From positions 142,628,744 to 142,692,743 of the forward strand of contig NC_058521.1 in the NCBI RefSeq assembly GCF_904849725.1: 64,000 bases of DNA, in the 5' to 3' direction. The position numbers and the translations under genes were made by a program. Below the pieces are notes generated by a model. The model searched no databases, was not told where the DNA came from, and worked only from the letters and a program-made list of their open reading frames with translations. This document shows positions 46,413 to 56,389 of this stretch, piece after piece (position 1 is the stretch's first letter; the number at the start of each line of letters is the position of its first letter). Source of the stretch: Hordeum vulgare subsp. vulgare. Its lineage: Eukaryota; Streptophyta; Magnoliopsida; Poales; Poaceae.

Positions 46413-47719
46413 ATGGCAGGTCAGCAGGTGTTGAAAGATGGTGGGCGCGGGTCCAGATCGCTCGACGGGTTCTTCTTCGGTGGCCCGCACGAGAGGTGCC
46501 AGATTGGACCGAGGATCCGGGTGGCTGTTCTACTGATGGCGGGGATGAGTTTACAGATAGTGAGGGCGATGTGCAGGTGGACGGGGCCACCATGTACAAG
46601 CGTGGTAGTACACACCTCCCGGTCGTGCAGGCTACCCGCGAGCAGAAGCCGGTGATTAAGCCTTATCTTTTGCCTTCAAGTTTCTTCAAATATCTAGTGC
46701 GTTGACCTTATCATACTGCAGGGGATGGGCACACCCTCGTGGAGTCCGCAAGCCGAACAGCGTCCTGGGTGTGCTTTGCTGGACAAATTTTTCGGGGTTT
46801 ATCACGTTGCCTGGTGAGTGTGAGGTTCCTACACTAGGATTTTCCTCGGAGCACTACCACGCTGCGGAGTTCCCGCCGGAGGAAATTATAGATGGTGTCT
46901 TGTGCCACACGAGGGCCGAGATGGTGATCAAGATCTTTTGGGTTAATTATCCTTTTACACAATCTAAAATTAACAATATAGCTAATTATTGTACTAATCG
47001 GTGTTGTCTCGTTTGATTGCACACCTTCTATAGATGTGAGGAGGGATATGAGGAGGAGGCGGCCAAGGTTCTCGAGGCCGAGTGTAGGCGGTTATTACAG
47101 AACTTACGCCATGAGGCTCGGCCGTAGGCTATTCGAGACTTCTACGCCATGCGTGGTATTAAGAAGGAGAAGAAGGAGTGCCGCGCCAAGTATCTGAAGA
47201 AGGAGAAGTACATGAAGGTAATTACCTATTCTTAAGGCCTTCTACGTAGTTCTGTTGATTTGATTCATAGGCGTAGCGCTCAAAATTCTTTCTAATAACT
47301 TATAGGTGCCCCCGAGATGGTGTGCGGATAAGATGGATTGTTGGGAGGCATTGGTGGATGAGTGGTGCACAGGGAACTGGCGAGCCGTCCACGACAATGC
47401 AAAGGATCGGCAGAGCCAAATGGTTGGTGTGCCACACCATCAAGGCAGCGCCGACTTACTTCAGTTCGGGCGAAATTGGGTATGTGGTTTGCTTCATGAT
47501 TCATGCAATTCATTCTTCATGTTAGCTTGAGCCCCTTACTAATACTTTGTTCCTCTCTTTTAGGCGCATCACAATAAGACCAAGATGCCACACTTGTACG
47601 ACCTTTATGGCATGGCCCATAGTGCCTCCTACAAGAAGGCGAAGGCATTCTCTGAGTCTGACCTGGATAATCCAAATAACTTCACCAACATATCATCCCA
47701 CCACAAGCTCGTGACATAA
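46413..47719 (+). pseudogene. CACTA Transposase_24-type (Ptta/En/Spm) gene, degraded
   Basis: Exon-like blocks in order: an acidic start (about 46413-46690), RKPNSVLGVLCWTNFSGFI with YHAAEFPPEE (about 46730-46940), KKECRAKYLKKEKYMK (ending 47217), VPPRWCADKMDCWEALVDEW with HHQGSADLL (47306-47479), and MPHLYDLYGMAHSASYKKAK (47564-47719). These match the pattern of the plant Transposase_24 domain. GT-AG introns are visible at 47218-47305 and 47480-47563; a third probably covers about 46941-47028. A stop follows HEARP near 47126. It then runs into a GAA/CTT tract. The function in CACTA elements is an accessory or DNA-binding role, not the catalytic one. Confidence 0.7.
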
Positions 47720-47925
47720 GAAGGAGGAGAAGGAGGAGGAGGAGAATTGAAGGAGTCCTCCTTCTTCTCCTTCTTCTCTCTCCTTCTTCGTCTCCCTCCT
47801 TCTTCTCCTTCTCCTTCTCCTTCTTCTCTCCTCCTTCTTCTCCTTCTTCTTCTCCTTCTCCTTCTCCTTCTTCTTTTTCTTCTCCTTCTTGTCTTCTTTC
47901 TTCTTCTCTTTCTTCTTCAATTTAG
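47713..47925. repeat. GAA/CTT tract 1, purine to pyrimidine switch
   Basis: A GGA/GAA run (about 47720-47745) switches at GGAGTCCTCC to a long CTT/CTC run on the same strand, so the tract can fold back on itself. Long open frames here are low-complexity artefacts. Confidence 0.85.
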
Positions 47926-48134
47926 CTTATTTTCCCCCAACAAAGACATACTTAGCTAATTATCCTACAAAATGACATAATTAGCTTACTTAGGGTAAAA
48001 ACATCATAAGAACCTTGGTTAGCTCACAACTTAGCTAATTATCCTCCAAAATGACATAATTAGCTTACTTAGCGCCAAAATGGCCTATTTAATAAAAAAT
48101 GACCTATACTTAGATAAGTTATCTCCTAAATGAC

Positions 48135-48514
48135 ATAATAAGGCCGAAGAGAAGAAGAGAAGAAGAAGAAAATAAGGAGAAGAAGAGAAAAAACAAGAAA
48201 TGAAGAATAAGTAGAAGAAGAGGATAAAGAAAAATACAAATAGAAATAAGAGGAAGAAGAAGAAGAATAAGAGGAGGAAGAAGAGGAGAAGATCAGGAGG
48301 GGGAGGAGGAGGAGGAGAAGAAGAAGAAGAAGAGGAGAAGAAGAAGAAAGAGGAAAAATGAAAAAAGTAAGAAGAACAAGAAGAGAAGAAGAAGAAGGAG
48401 GAGGAGGAGGAGGAGGAGAAGGAGCCCTCCTTCTTCTCCTTCTCTCCTCCTTCTTCTTCTCCCTCCTTCTTCTCCTTCTTCTTCTCCTTCTTCTCTCCTC
48501 CTTCTCCTCCTTCT
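48135..48514. repeat. GAA/CTT tract 2, purine to pyrimidine switch
   Basis: About 290 bases of GAA/GGA-rich strand switch at GGAGCCCTCC (about 48421-48430) to CTT/CTC. Same architecture as tracts 1 and 3. Confidence 0.85.
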
Positions 48515-48652
48515 CTAAGTTCTCTCCTAAATGACATAATTAGCTAAGTTCTCTCCTAAATGACATAATTAGCCAAGTTCTCTCCTAGATGACATAATTA
48601 GCCCATTTAGCTCCAAAAAGACATAGTTAGCTCATTTAGCTCCAAGAAGAGG
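48515..48652 (+). repeat. 29-bp tandem repeat between the GAA tracts
   Basis: Copies start at 48515, 48544, 48573, 48602 and, partly, 48631. The first two are identical and include TCTCCTAAATGACATAATTAG. Looser related units (TGACATAATTAGCTTACTTAG) occur at about 47940-48135. Confidence 0.8.
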
Positions 48653-49195
48653 AGAAGAGGAAAAATGAAACGGAAGAAGAAAAAGAAGAAGAGAAAAAGA
48701 AGAGAAGGAGAAGGAGAAGAAGGATGAGGAGAAGAAGAAGAGAAGAAGGAGAAGGAGGAGAAGAAGGAGAAGGAGCTCCAAAATGGCCTATTAGGATAAA
48801 GAAAAATAGAAATAGAAATAAGAGGAAGAAGAAGAAGAAGATGAGGAAGAAGAGGAGAAGAAGAGGAGGAGGAGGAGGAGAAGAAGAAGAGGAGCAGAAG
48901 AAGAAAGAGGAAAAATGAAAAGAAGGAAGAAGAAGAAGAAGAGAAGAATAAGAGAAGAAGGAGAAGGAGGAGGAGGAGGAGGAGCCCTTCTTCTTATCCT
49001 TCTTCTCCTTCTTCTCCTTCTTCTCTTCTCATTCTTCTTCTCCCTCCCTTTTCTCCTTCTTCTTCTCCTCCTTCTTCTCCTCCTTCTTCTCCTTCTTCTT
49101 CTCCTCTTCTCCTCCTTCTCCTTCTCCTCCTCCTCCTTATTATTCTTTTTCTTCTCCCTCTTCTCTTCTTGCTTCTTCTCTTTCTTCTTCAATTT
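48640..49195. repeat. GAA/CTT tract 3, purine to pyrimidine switch
   Basis: GAA/GGA-rich to about 48985, then CTT/CTC-rich to about 49190, with the switch at GGAGCCCTTC. It is followed by the same AATTTAGCTTATTT phrase that follows tract 1, so tract plus flank is duplicated. Confidence 0.85.
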
Positions 49196-49199
49196 AGCT

Positions 49200-49570
49200 T
49201 ATTTGTCATATATATGTTGTTGTTGTTCTTCTTCAGACATTGTTATTCCCATTTTGCAGATTGGATGTACTACATGCATGGAAGCTGGCATTGAAGTGCT
49301 TTAGTTCTAGTTTTTATTTGAGTTGATGAACAATGTGCAACTAGATGTATATGTATATATCGATGAATAATATATGTGGAACTATATGTATGTATATATG
49401 GATGAAACTTTGTATGTGTTGGTTGTTTCGATATATGGGATGTACGTTGATGAACAAATGGCATTGATGAACTTTATATGTATATCATATATGTGTTGTG
49501 ACCTATATATCATATATGTGCTATGAATTATATATATGTGTGTTGTGAAATAGAAAAAATAAACAAAAAA
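49200..49570. other. CACTA interior, no gene seen
   Basis: AT-rich sequence with many ATATATG/TGTATATA phrases. No coding sequence is recognised. Confidence 0.5.
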
Positions 49571-49574
49571 GTGA

Positions 49575-50066
49575 CAATTTGGGATCTTTGCCATCTGCCA
49601 GTTGATGGCAAACGCCTTTGCCATCAGGGAGCAGACGACAAAGAGGCCATGTGGCACCCAGCTGTGCAACCTGGGCAGCAGCAGCTGGCCATATGGGCTC
49701 TTTGCTGTCCGTTGCCTTGGGAGGCTGACGACAATGCGGTAGGGAGGCAGACGACACAGATGCGGAGGGAAGCAGACGACAAAGATGCGGAGGGAAGCAG
49801 ACGGCAAAGCCTCCATTAGCCCTAACGGAGGCGGCGCGTGTCGGCTGCCGTCTCAAACTCTTTGCCGATTGCACAGTGTCCGACACTAACGACAAAGAGC
49901 TTTGCCATCCGCTTAGTGTAGGCTGACGGCAAAGAAGCTACAATGCCGTCGTAGGCTGACGCAGAATCTTTGCCGACATGTGGCAGAGGGCAAAGCTCTT
50001 TGCCGTTAATGTGGACCTCTTTGCCGTCTGTGATGGCAGACGACAAAGAAGCTGATTCCTGTAGTG
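49575..50066 (-). repeat. Right subterminal and terminal repeats of the CACTA element
   Basis: Many TTTGCCATC, GACGGCAAAG and GACGACAAAG copies in both orientations, ending in CTGATTCCTGTAGTG, the inverted CACTA end. The 3-base duplication ATG follows at 50067-50069. Confidence 0.8.
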
Positions 50067-51902
50067 ATGGATGAAGGAATAAGGATTAGCAAAAGGCTAA
50101 GCTTGGGGATGACTGAGTCACCCCAAGATAATATTCAAGAATTAGCAAGCAACTAAGCTTGGGGATGCCCCCGAGTGGCATCCCCTCTTTCTTCTAACAA
50201 CCATCGGTATTTTACTTGAAACTATATTTTTATTCGTCACATATTATGAGTTTTTCCTCGAGCATCTTGTATAATATGAGTATTTTCTTATTTCGCTTTG
50301 TGTTTTAAGTCTTGAATCCTTGCTGGACACACCTTTTTGAGAGAGCCAAAAATTATGCTATGCTTGCTCTTATGCTTCACTTAAATTTTTAGAGCCATAA
50401 ATTTGCTCTAGTACTTCACTTATATCTTTTTTAGCACGGTGTACTTTGTTATTTTTGAAGAAATGTCTCATGCTTCATTTAGATTTATTTGGGATTTAGT
50501 ATTTTTTTTAATAAATTCTCTCTTCCTTCACTTAGATTATTTTCAGAGAAAGAAAATTTATGCTCATGTTCTTCACTTAAATTTGTTTGAGCTTATCAAA
50601 AGCAACATATGAAAATAGTCCCAAAGTGATAGATATCCAAGGAGGATATAATAAAAACTTTCATGAAGATCATTGGACAACATAAACTTGATTCTTAATA
50701 ACGGTTTTCAGATATGACGATATGATATGTGAGTCATGTTGATGAGTAATTGTGCTTTAGTAAGAATATTGATGTTAAGGTTTGTGATTCCCTATGCAAG
50801 CACGAAAGTCAATAGTTATGCAATGAAATTTATATCCTACTTGTGTTGCATTATTCGGTGTTACTTATGCTTAATGCTTGGGTATGAGATTTTTCGTTTC
50901 TTGGTTGGTCGCTTCTGAATCTTTTTGCTAGCCTTCATTTTGCACTAAGTATGATCACTACTTGTGCATCCAAAACCCTTTAAACCAATTTTGCCATATG
51001 ATTCCACTATACCTACCTATATGCGGTATTTCCATGTCGTTCTAAGCAAATTTGCATGTGCCATCTCTAATTTTAAAAATAAATTTCGTTTTTGTGTGCT
51101 ATACCGCTCGCGAGGCGGTGAGAGGTGGGCAATATTTTCCATGCTAGATGTGTTATTCTCACGATGAGTGTTTACTCCATTGTCATTGCACGAGAGTACG
51201 ACAAAGGTATTAGGGATGCCCAGTCCCGAAATGAAAAAAATGAATTTACTTTTTGTTGTCAAATAATAAAGTCCTTGGAAATTGTTGGTATGGAGGGCCC
51301 CCGTGGATACGGACAAGCCCTCGAAAGTGAAAGTAATGGTGGAAAAATGAATAAACTTCATTTTCTGTTTGGGAACCGCCTATGATGTATCTAGCATGGA
51401 AAGTGTTGGGAGCTCTAAGCCATTTTCGTTGGTGGGAATAGTATGCCTCCCAAAATGTTTTTATCTCTGAATTTTCGCTTTGAGCTCTAGCACCTCTACA
51501 AATCCCTACTTCCCTCTACGAAGGACCTTTCTTTTACTTAATCAATTTTTATTTTGAATTTGAGTCTCCATCTTTCTCATAAAGCCCCAACTAAGGGGCA
51601 CTATGATCATATTTGAGCATTGGGTGTAGCTAATATTTGAGTGTGTTTCATGAATGGATCAATGATTGAGCATAATGGGTTAGGGATAACTTGCTTTAGT
51701 GTTGATATTTTGAAAGACATGGTTGCTTGTTGGTATGCTTGAGTATTAAAGTCTTCATCTCAAAACTAGACTATTGCTTTGAACGATATAAAAGTCCAAA
51801 TGTCCATGCTATAAAGAAAAGAAATGTGATGAACATGTAAGGCGGCATTCCACTTCAAAAATTCTGTTGTTATCATTTACCTAATTGAGGACGAGCAAGA
51901 AT
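50067..51902 (+). mobile_element. Element H 3' non-coding region
   Basis: No convincing coding sequence. It begins with two AAGCTTGGGGATG copies (about 50098 and 50154), the second in a GGGGATGCC...GGCATCCCC hairpin. A degenerate series of CTTCACTTA-type boxes follows (about 50366-50600). The order is as in C and D although the surrounding sequence has diverged. Confidence 0.75.
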
Positions 51903-51917
51903 TAAGCTTGGGGATGC
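51903..51917 (+). promoter_or_regulatory. Polypurine tract of element H
   Basis: TAAGCTTGGGGATGC directly precedes the 3' LTR. Confidence 0.85.
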
Positions 51918-52476
51918 TGATACGTCTCCAATGTTTCTATAATTTTTGATCGTTCCATGTTGTTATATTATCATTCTTGGATGTTTTACAATCATCTTAT
52001 AGTCATTTTATATCATTTTTTGGTACTACAATTTACATAGTGCCTAGTGCCAGTTGCTGTTTTCTGCATGTTTTTCACATTGCAGGAAATCAATACCAAA
52101 CAGAGTCCAAACGAAGCGAAACTTTTTGTGGATTTTTTTGGTCCAGAAGACATCCAGTGGGCCAGGAACGCACCTGAGGGGAGCTCCGATTGGAGCACAA
52201 CCCACTAGGGCGAGCCTGGGGGCCCAGGCGCGCCTCGGTGGGTTGTGTCCTTCTCATTGGCCTCCAGCACCGCCTCTTTGCACTATAAATACTCCAATAT
52301 TCCAGAAACCCTAGGAAGGGGGGACGAAAATCAATTCCAGCCCCCGCAGTGTCCAGAAACACCAGATACAATCTTGACACCATCACGGAGGGGTTCATCA
52401 TGTCCATTGGTGCCTCTCCGATGATGCGTGAGTAGTTCTTTGTAGACCTACGGGTCCGTAGTTAGTATCTAGATGG

Positions 52477-52514
<38 letters not shown>

Positions 52515-53500
52515 ATTATCAATACAATGGTCTCTTGGAGATCCATATGATGTAAGTCTTTTTGCGGCGTGTTTTTTGGGATCCGATGAACTTTGAGTTG
52601 ATGATCAGATCTATGTTGTTATATGAGTCTTCTTTGATCTCTTATATGCGTGATTGATTATAGCCACATATTTCTTCTCTGATATTTGGGTTTTGTTTGG
52701 CCAACTTGATCTGTTTATCTTGCAATGGGAAGGGGTGCTTTGTGATGGGTTCGATCTTACGGTGCTTGATCCCAGTGACAAAAACAGAAACGGCATGTAT
52801 GTATTGTTGCTATTAAGGATAACAAGATGGGGTCTATTTCTACATAAATATATCTTGTCTACATCATGTCATTGTTCTTATTGGATTACTCTGTTTTTCC
52901 ATGAATTTAATACATTACGTGCATGCTGGATAGCGGTCGATGTGTGGAGTAATAGTAATAGATGCAGGCAGGAGTCAGTCTACTAATCTTTCACGCGATG
53001 CCTATATAATGATTATTCCGTGGACATAGTCATGATTATTTGAAGTTCTATCAATTGCCCAACAGTAATTTTTCCCACCGCTTGCTATTTTTCTCGAGAG
53101 AAGCCACTAGTGAAACCTACCGCCCCCGGGTCTCTTTTCATCATATTTTCCTTTGCGATCTATTTTCCTTTGCTTTTATTTTTAGGTCTATGAAACCAAA
53201 ATACAAAAATACCTTGCTGAAATTTATTTGTTCCACAATCTATTTATCCTATTTATGACTTTTACCTCACGTTATTTGTCTATCTTGAGGCGTCATACCC
53301 AAAAGGGATTGACAACCCCTTTAACACGTCGGGTTGCGAGTATTTTTTATTTGTGTGCATGTGTTTTTTATGTGGTGTGAGGAGGTTCTCCTACTGGTTT
53401 GATAACCTTGGTTTCATTACTGAGGGAAATCCCTACTGTCGCTATACTGCATCATCCCTTCCTCTTTGGGGAAATACTGACGTAGTTCTATGAGACATCA
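51918..53500 (+). repeat. 3' LTR of element H (1583 bp)
   Basis: Begins TGATACGTCTCCAATGTTTC and ends TGAGACATCA. TATA box at 52284-52291. Most of its extra length over the 5' LTR comes from the CT repeat at 52481-52512. Confidence 0.93.
52481..52512. repeat. CT microsatellite in the 3' LTR of H
   Basis: About 16 CT units. The matching place in the 5' LTR (about 42341) has only a few, so the run expanded after insertion. Confidence 0.9.
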
Positions 53501-53505
53501 ATGCT
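53501..53505. repeat. Target site duplication of H, right copy (ATGCT)
   Basis: Exact repeat of 41774-41778. Confidence 0.95.
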
Positions 53506-53758
53506 CCAAGTGTCCCGATTAATTTTTAGGCCCAACGAGCGCATATGAGACTCCACTCAATCTTGAACTAAGTAATACATACACGCATATACACGAATAT
53601 ACAATGCAAGTTTTATGTATGGAACCAACCAAACCTTATCTGATTCTCGCTCCGCTACTCACTTAGGGATAAACTTTTCATGCATACGCTCCTCACCCAA
53701 GCTAGTTGGAGTTTTTGGGTCTTGTCACTTTGAGTTTTCTGTTTTGTTCTTCATCATG
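53506..53758. other. Short host stretch between H and J, no gene seen
   Basis: Continuation of the DNA at 41265-41773 into which H inserted. No coding sequence or known repeat end is recognised. Confidence 0.4.
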
Positions 53759-54635
53759 TGTCGTGGTATTTTCGTGCCAGATGCCAGGAGATGGCTTAGT
53801 TCTTAGTTTGGGGCTAACGGGCGCCGGTGGCATCTGGGAACGGGTGTGGGCGCAAGACACATGACGCCGATTTATCCAGGTTCACGGCCCTCAAGTGAGG
53901 TAAATCCCTAGTCCTTCTCATGGGACTATATGGGAATCGCATTACAACTGGTGCTCCTCGAGTTGTTCATGAGAAAGGAGATGGAGCTCTAGCTGTCGGC
54001 CTCGCTACCTCGTTGGTGTGTGGTATGTCTAGTGTATCTGTGTATGGATTAGACGAGTATCTCCTCCTCGTGTCCAGCTCTCGTGGGAGCCGAAGTAGGG
54101 CTTTTAAAGTGTAGCCCGGTGCATATAGTGGTAGGGATAAGACAGGACGTGGGGCCTGGACGCCAGCCTCTCGGGCTGGCCGAGGGGGCCGCCAGTTATC
54201 GGGTCTTGTCTGACGTGGGGCCCGTCGGACGTGTGCATCAGCGACCGATGCACCGGCTTGTCAGGGGAAGCGTGGCTAAAGGTATGTCTCGCCTGGTCAG
54301 CCTCGATGACGACTGTGGTCTTGTAGCCTTGCCGACCCCTTCATCATTGCACCCGTGGCCACACCGAGCATGTCAGTGCGTTGTGCTGCGATGAGCACCT
54401 CAACATCATTCGTCTTGTCTTGTCACCGTACGGGGGTACGGTCAGATGGGACGGGAGCTGACCGCCTGGCCGGTGATGGACCTGCCTGCCAGGCCGATTC
54501 CCACCAGTCGGCCTGGTGCGCGTCGGCCAAGCGGGCCGACTGTGGTTAGCAGTCCCGGGGGGGCCAGGCGGCCCCAAATGTCTTCAAGATGGCTTATCTC
54601 CGCTTTTGGTATACCCAGGGGTACTATCCCCATCA
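53759..54635 (-). repeat. LTR 1 of Tat-like element J (877 bp)
   Basis: Read on the minus strand it opens TGATGGGGATAGTACCCC at 54635 and ends CCACGACA at 53759. It matches 57539-58511 along its length with indels. A minus-strand TATA-like TTTAAAAG lies at about 54101-54108. It is the 3' LTR of copy J1. Confidence 0.75.
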
Positions 54636-55110
54636 ATAGACCCTAAAACCGTTGGGGGTCTGGAGTCCTCTGGACGAGGGGGGCCAGCGGTTTCCCCCCT
54701 TGCATGTGAAGTTGTTGTCGAAGCCGATCTTCCGGTTGGCTGGAGCGGTAGCCGGCTACGTTGGCAGTCGGTCGCGGCCCAGTCGGTTTCCGCGGCGCCT
54801 CGGATGCCGCAACGTCATTTTGGTCTTGGTACCGGCTGTAGTGCGCCATGTGTGGGCCGGTGGTGAACGGCGGGCGCGCCACTACCCGCATCACGAGACG
54901 TCGTCTCAGGCCCGACCTAACATGCCTCGGCCCGAGCATGGATTTATTGTGGCCGCAGGCCGCCGGTTGGGGTTCCCCGCACCGTTTAATGGGCGTGGGG
55001 ATCGTGGGTTAGTGGGCGACGTGGGCGCAACCGATCCCACGCCCCCACGTCTCCCCCAGGGCTATAAGAGGGGAAGGGAGAGGCTGGTTTCACCATTGCC
55101 TCCCCTCACC
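54636..55110 (+). promoter_or_regulatory. Promoter-like region of the antisense ORF, copy J1
   Basis: GC-rich sequence between the LTR and the antisense ORF. A TATA-like TATAAG on the plus strand lies at 55063-55068. The corresponding region of copy J2 (58512-59160) has a decayed TTTAAAAA at 58976-58983. A plus-strand promoter is inferred from position and conservation. Confidence 0.45.
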
Positions 55111-55254
55111 TTTGCCTAGAGTTCGTCCACGCGCCGGAGCTCTCCGCCACCGTCCTTCCCCCTTGCGCCCTTGTGCCCGCCGCCGCCGTCACCCCTCCTC
55201 ATGCCCGCAATGCACATCACCGCCATTCCTCCCTCCTTTGCGGGCAGCGTCCGC

Positions 55255-56345
55255 CGCTAGTGATGAGGCGGCCACGGCTTTCGGGGCCGAGTTTGCTCTG
55301 CTCAGGGAGGAGGCACATCGGGCGATGGGGATCAAGGAGAGAGACGAGCGGGAGGCGGTCGACATCCTTAAGCTTTTTTGCGAGGTGGAGAACACTTTTG
55401 CCGGTAAGCACTGTTACCTGTGCTCGTTGTGCTTCGCTGACTCCTCTTTTTCTTATTCTCTCTCTCTCTGGGCCATCACGCTTCCCAGAGACACAGGCGC
55501 AAGCGGAGCGGGCTGTGGAGGCCCGTCGAGAGGAGCAGCGTCGGGTCGGCTGCGGGCCGGACGTCGATGCCCGTTGGTCGGTGGAGGATGTGGGCAAAGC
55601 CTATGAGACCCGCGTGGATTTCCTGCGGGTTCTTTACGACCGGCTCGAGGTGCCAGGTCAGAACATCGTTCCGGCACTTAGGCCTGACTAGGTGGAGGGG
55701 ATTCCCGTCATCCGGGTTGCGAAGTGGCTAGGGAATGTCGTGGATTGCTTCGCCGAATGGAGCGCTTCAGCTGCGAGGGGTGGAGTCAGGGTCGCCCTGA
55801 CCTTTGCCCTCTACTGGTACTCAGGCATCAACCTGGACCTACTAGCCACTATACGGGCGGCATTGCAGGCGGACCTGGTGCGACGCAAGGAGGCCATTGG
55901 CTTCCGAGCCCACGAGCTTTCCATCTACATGGCACTGCAAACCTACTACCCTGAGCTTGGTGAGGATGGCGTGCCCCTTCTGGAGGATGATTATGGCGTC
56001 CCCATCGTCGCAGGCGAGGAGGAAGTAGGGTCTAACATGGAGGTTCCTAAAAAGAATGCTGGAGACGCCGAGGCGGCCGCCATGGGTGTCGCCGAATCCT
56101 CTGTGCAAGGGACGCGGCCGCCTGCTGGCGACGGTAAGGTGTCGCCGACTGGAGGCGTCGATGTGCCGCCGACTGGAGGCGGCGACATGCCTCCGATTGG
56201 CGACATGGAGGTGACACCGGGTCAAGGCAGCGATGTGCCACCGACTAGCGAAGTGGACTTGTCACCGACTGGCGGTGCGGAGGCCAAGCGGCTCGAACAA
56301 CCTGGGCTTAACACCGGCCAGGACGAGGCCCTTTGCTCGTTCCGC
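55255..56345 (+). pseudogene. Antisense ORF of J1, internally deleted
   Basis: Plus-strand gene piece opposite to pol. One exon ends at 55403 (..CEVENTFA), an intron with GTAAGC and TTCCCAG ends lies at 55404-55488, and the next exon carries a Glu/Arg-rich segment, WYSGINLD near 55815 and TYYPELGEDGVPLLEDDYG near 55950. The end is a low-complexity run of PPTGG/SPTGG units (56130-56280). A TAG breaks it at 55689-55691. The N-terminal domain seen in J2 is missing: the sequence jumps from the leader to a point matching J2 near 61766. Function unknown. Confidence 0.65.
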
Positions 56346-56389
56346 GTGGCCGTTTGACTGCGGGTGGGCCACGGACGCGAGGTCCAGCC

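Larger units (their letters stand above)
44623..50066 (+). mobile_element. Element I: CACTA (En/Spm-like) DNA transposon, non-autonomous
   Basis: The ends read CACTACTCGAAATCA on the left and, as the complement on the right, CACTACAGGAATCAG. Subterminal repeats of TTTGCCATC/TTTGCCGTC type lie in both directions near each end (about 44640-44950 and 49580-50050). The inside has a Pro-rich coding-like stretch, a degraded Transposase_24-type gene, a Helitron-like end, a gag fragment and long GAA/CTT tracts. The main TNP2-type transposase gene is absent, so movement needed a helper. Confidence 0.9.
41779..53500 (+). mobile_element. Element H: complete non-autonomous retrotransposon carrying a CACTA insertion
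   Basis: H is 11722 bp including the 5444-bp CACTA element, and about 6.28 kb without it. It has LTRs of 1572 and 1583 bp, perfect ATGCT target duplications, a tRNA-Asp-type primer site, one family-specific ORF region (43645-44600), a non-coding 3' region with the tract/hairpin module and boxes of C and D, and a polypurine tract. No gag, protease or pol is recognised, so it depended on a helper. Confidence 0.95.

Noticed and set aside
47713..49195. Repeat arrays as CRISPR
   Set aside because: The repeats are simple trinucleotide tracts and a 29-bp head-to-tail minisatellite without unique spacers, in a plant-type genome.
48085..49304. Open frames of 130-150 codons over the GAA/CTT tracts
   Set aside because: Translations are runs of Lys/Glu/Arg or Ser/Phe/Leu from trinucleotide repeats. 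They carry no information.
53759..55110. The whole region to 55110 as one 1.35-kb plus-strand LTR
   Set aside because: The TG...CA borders, the minus-strand TATA in the repeat and minus-strand pol all indicate a shorter minus-strand LTR (to 54635). The rest is leader or promoter of the antisense ORF.
55112..55606. 164-codon frame as a complete protein
   Set aside because: It reads through the intron at 55404-55488. Only 55255-55403 corresponds to coding sequence in the J2 copy.
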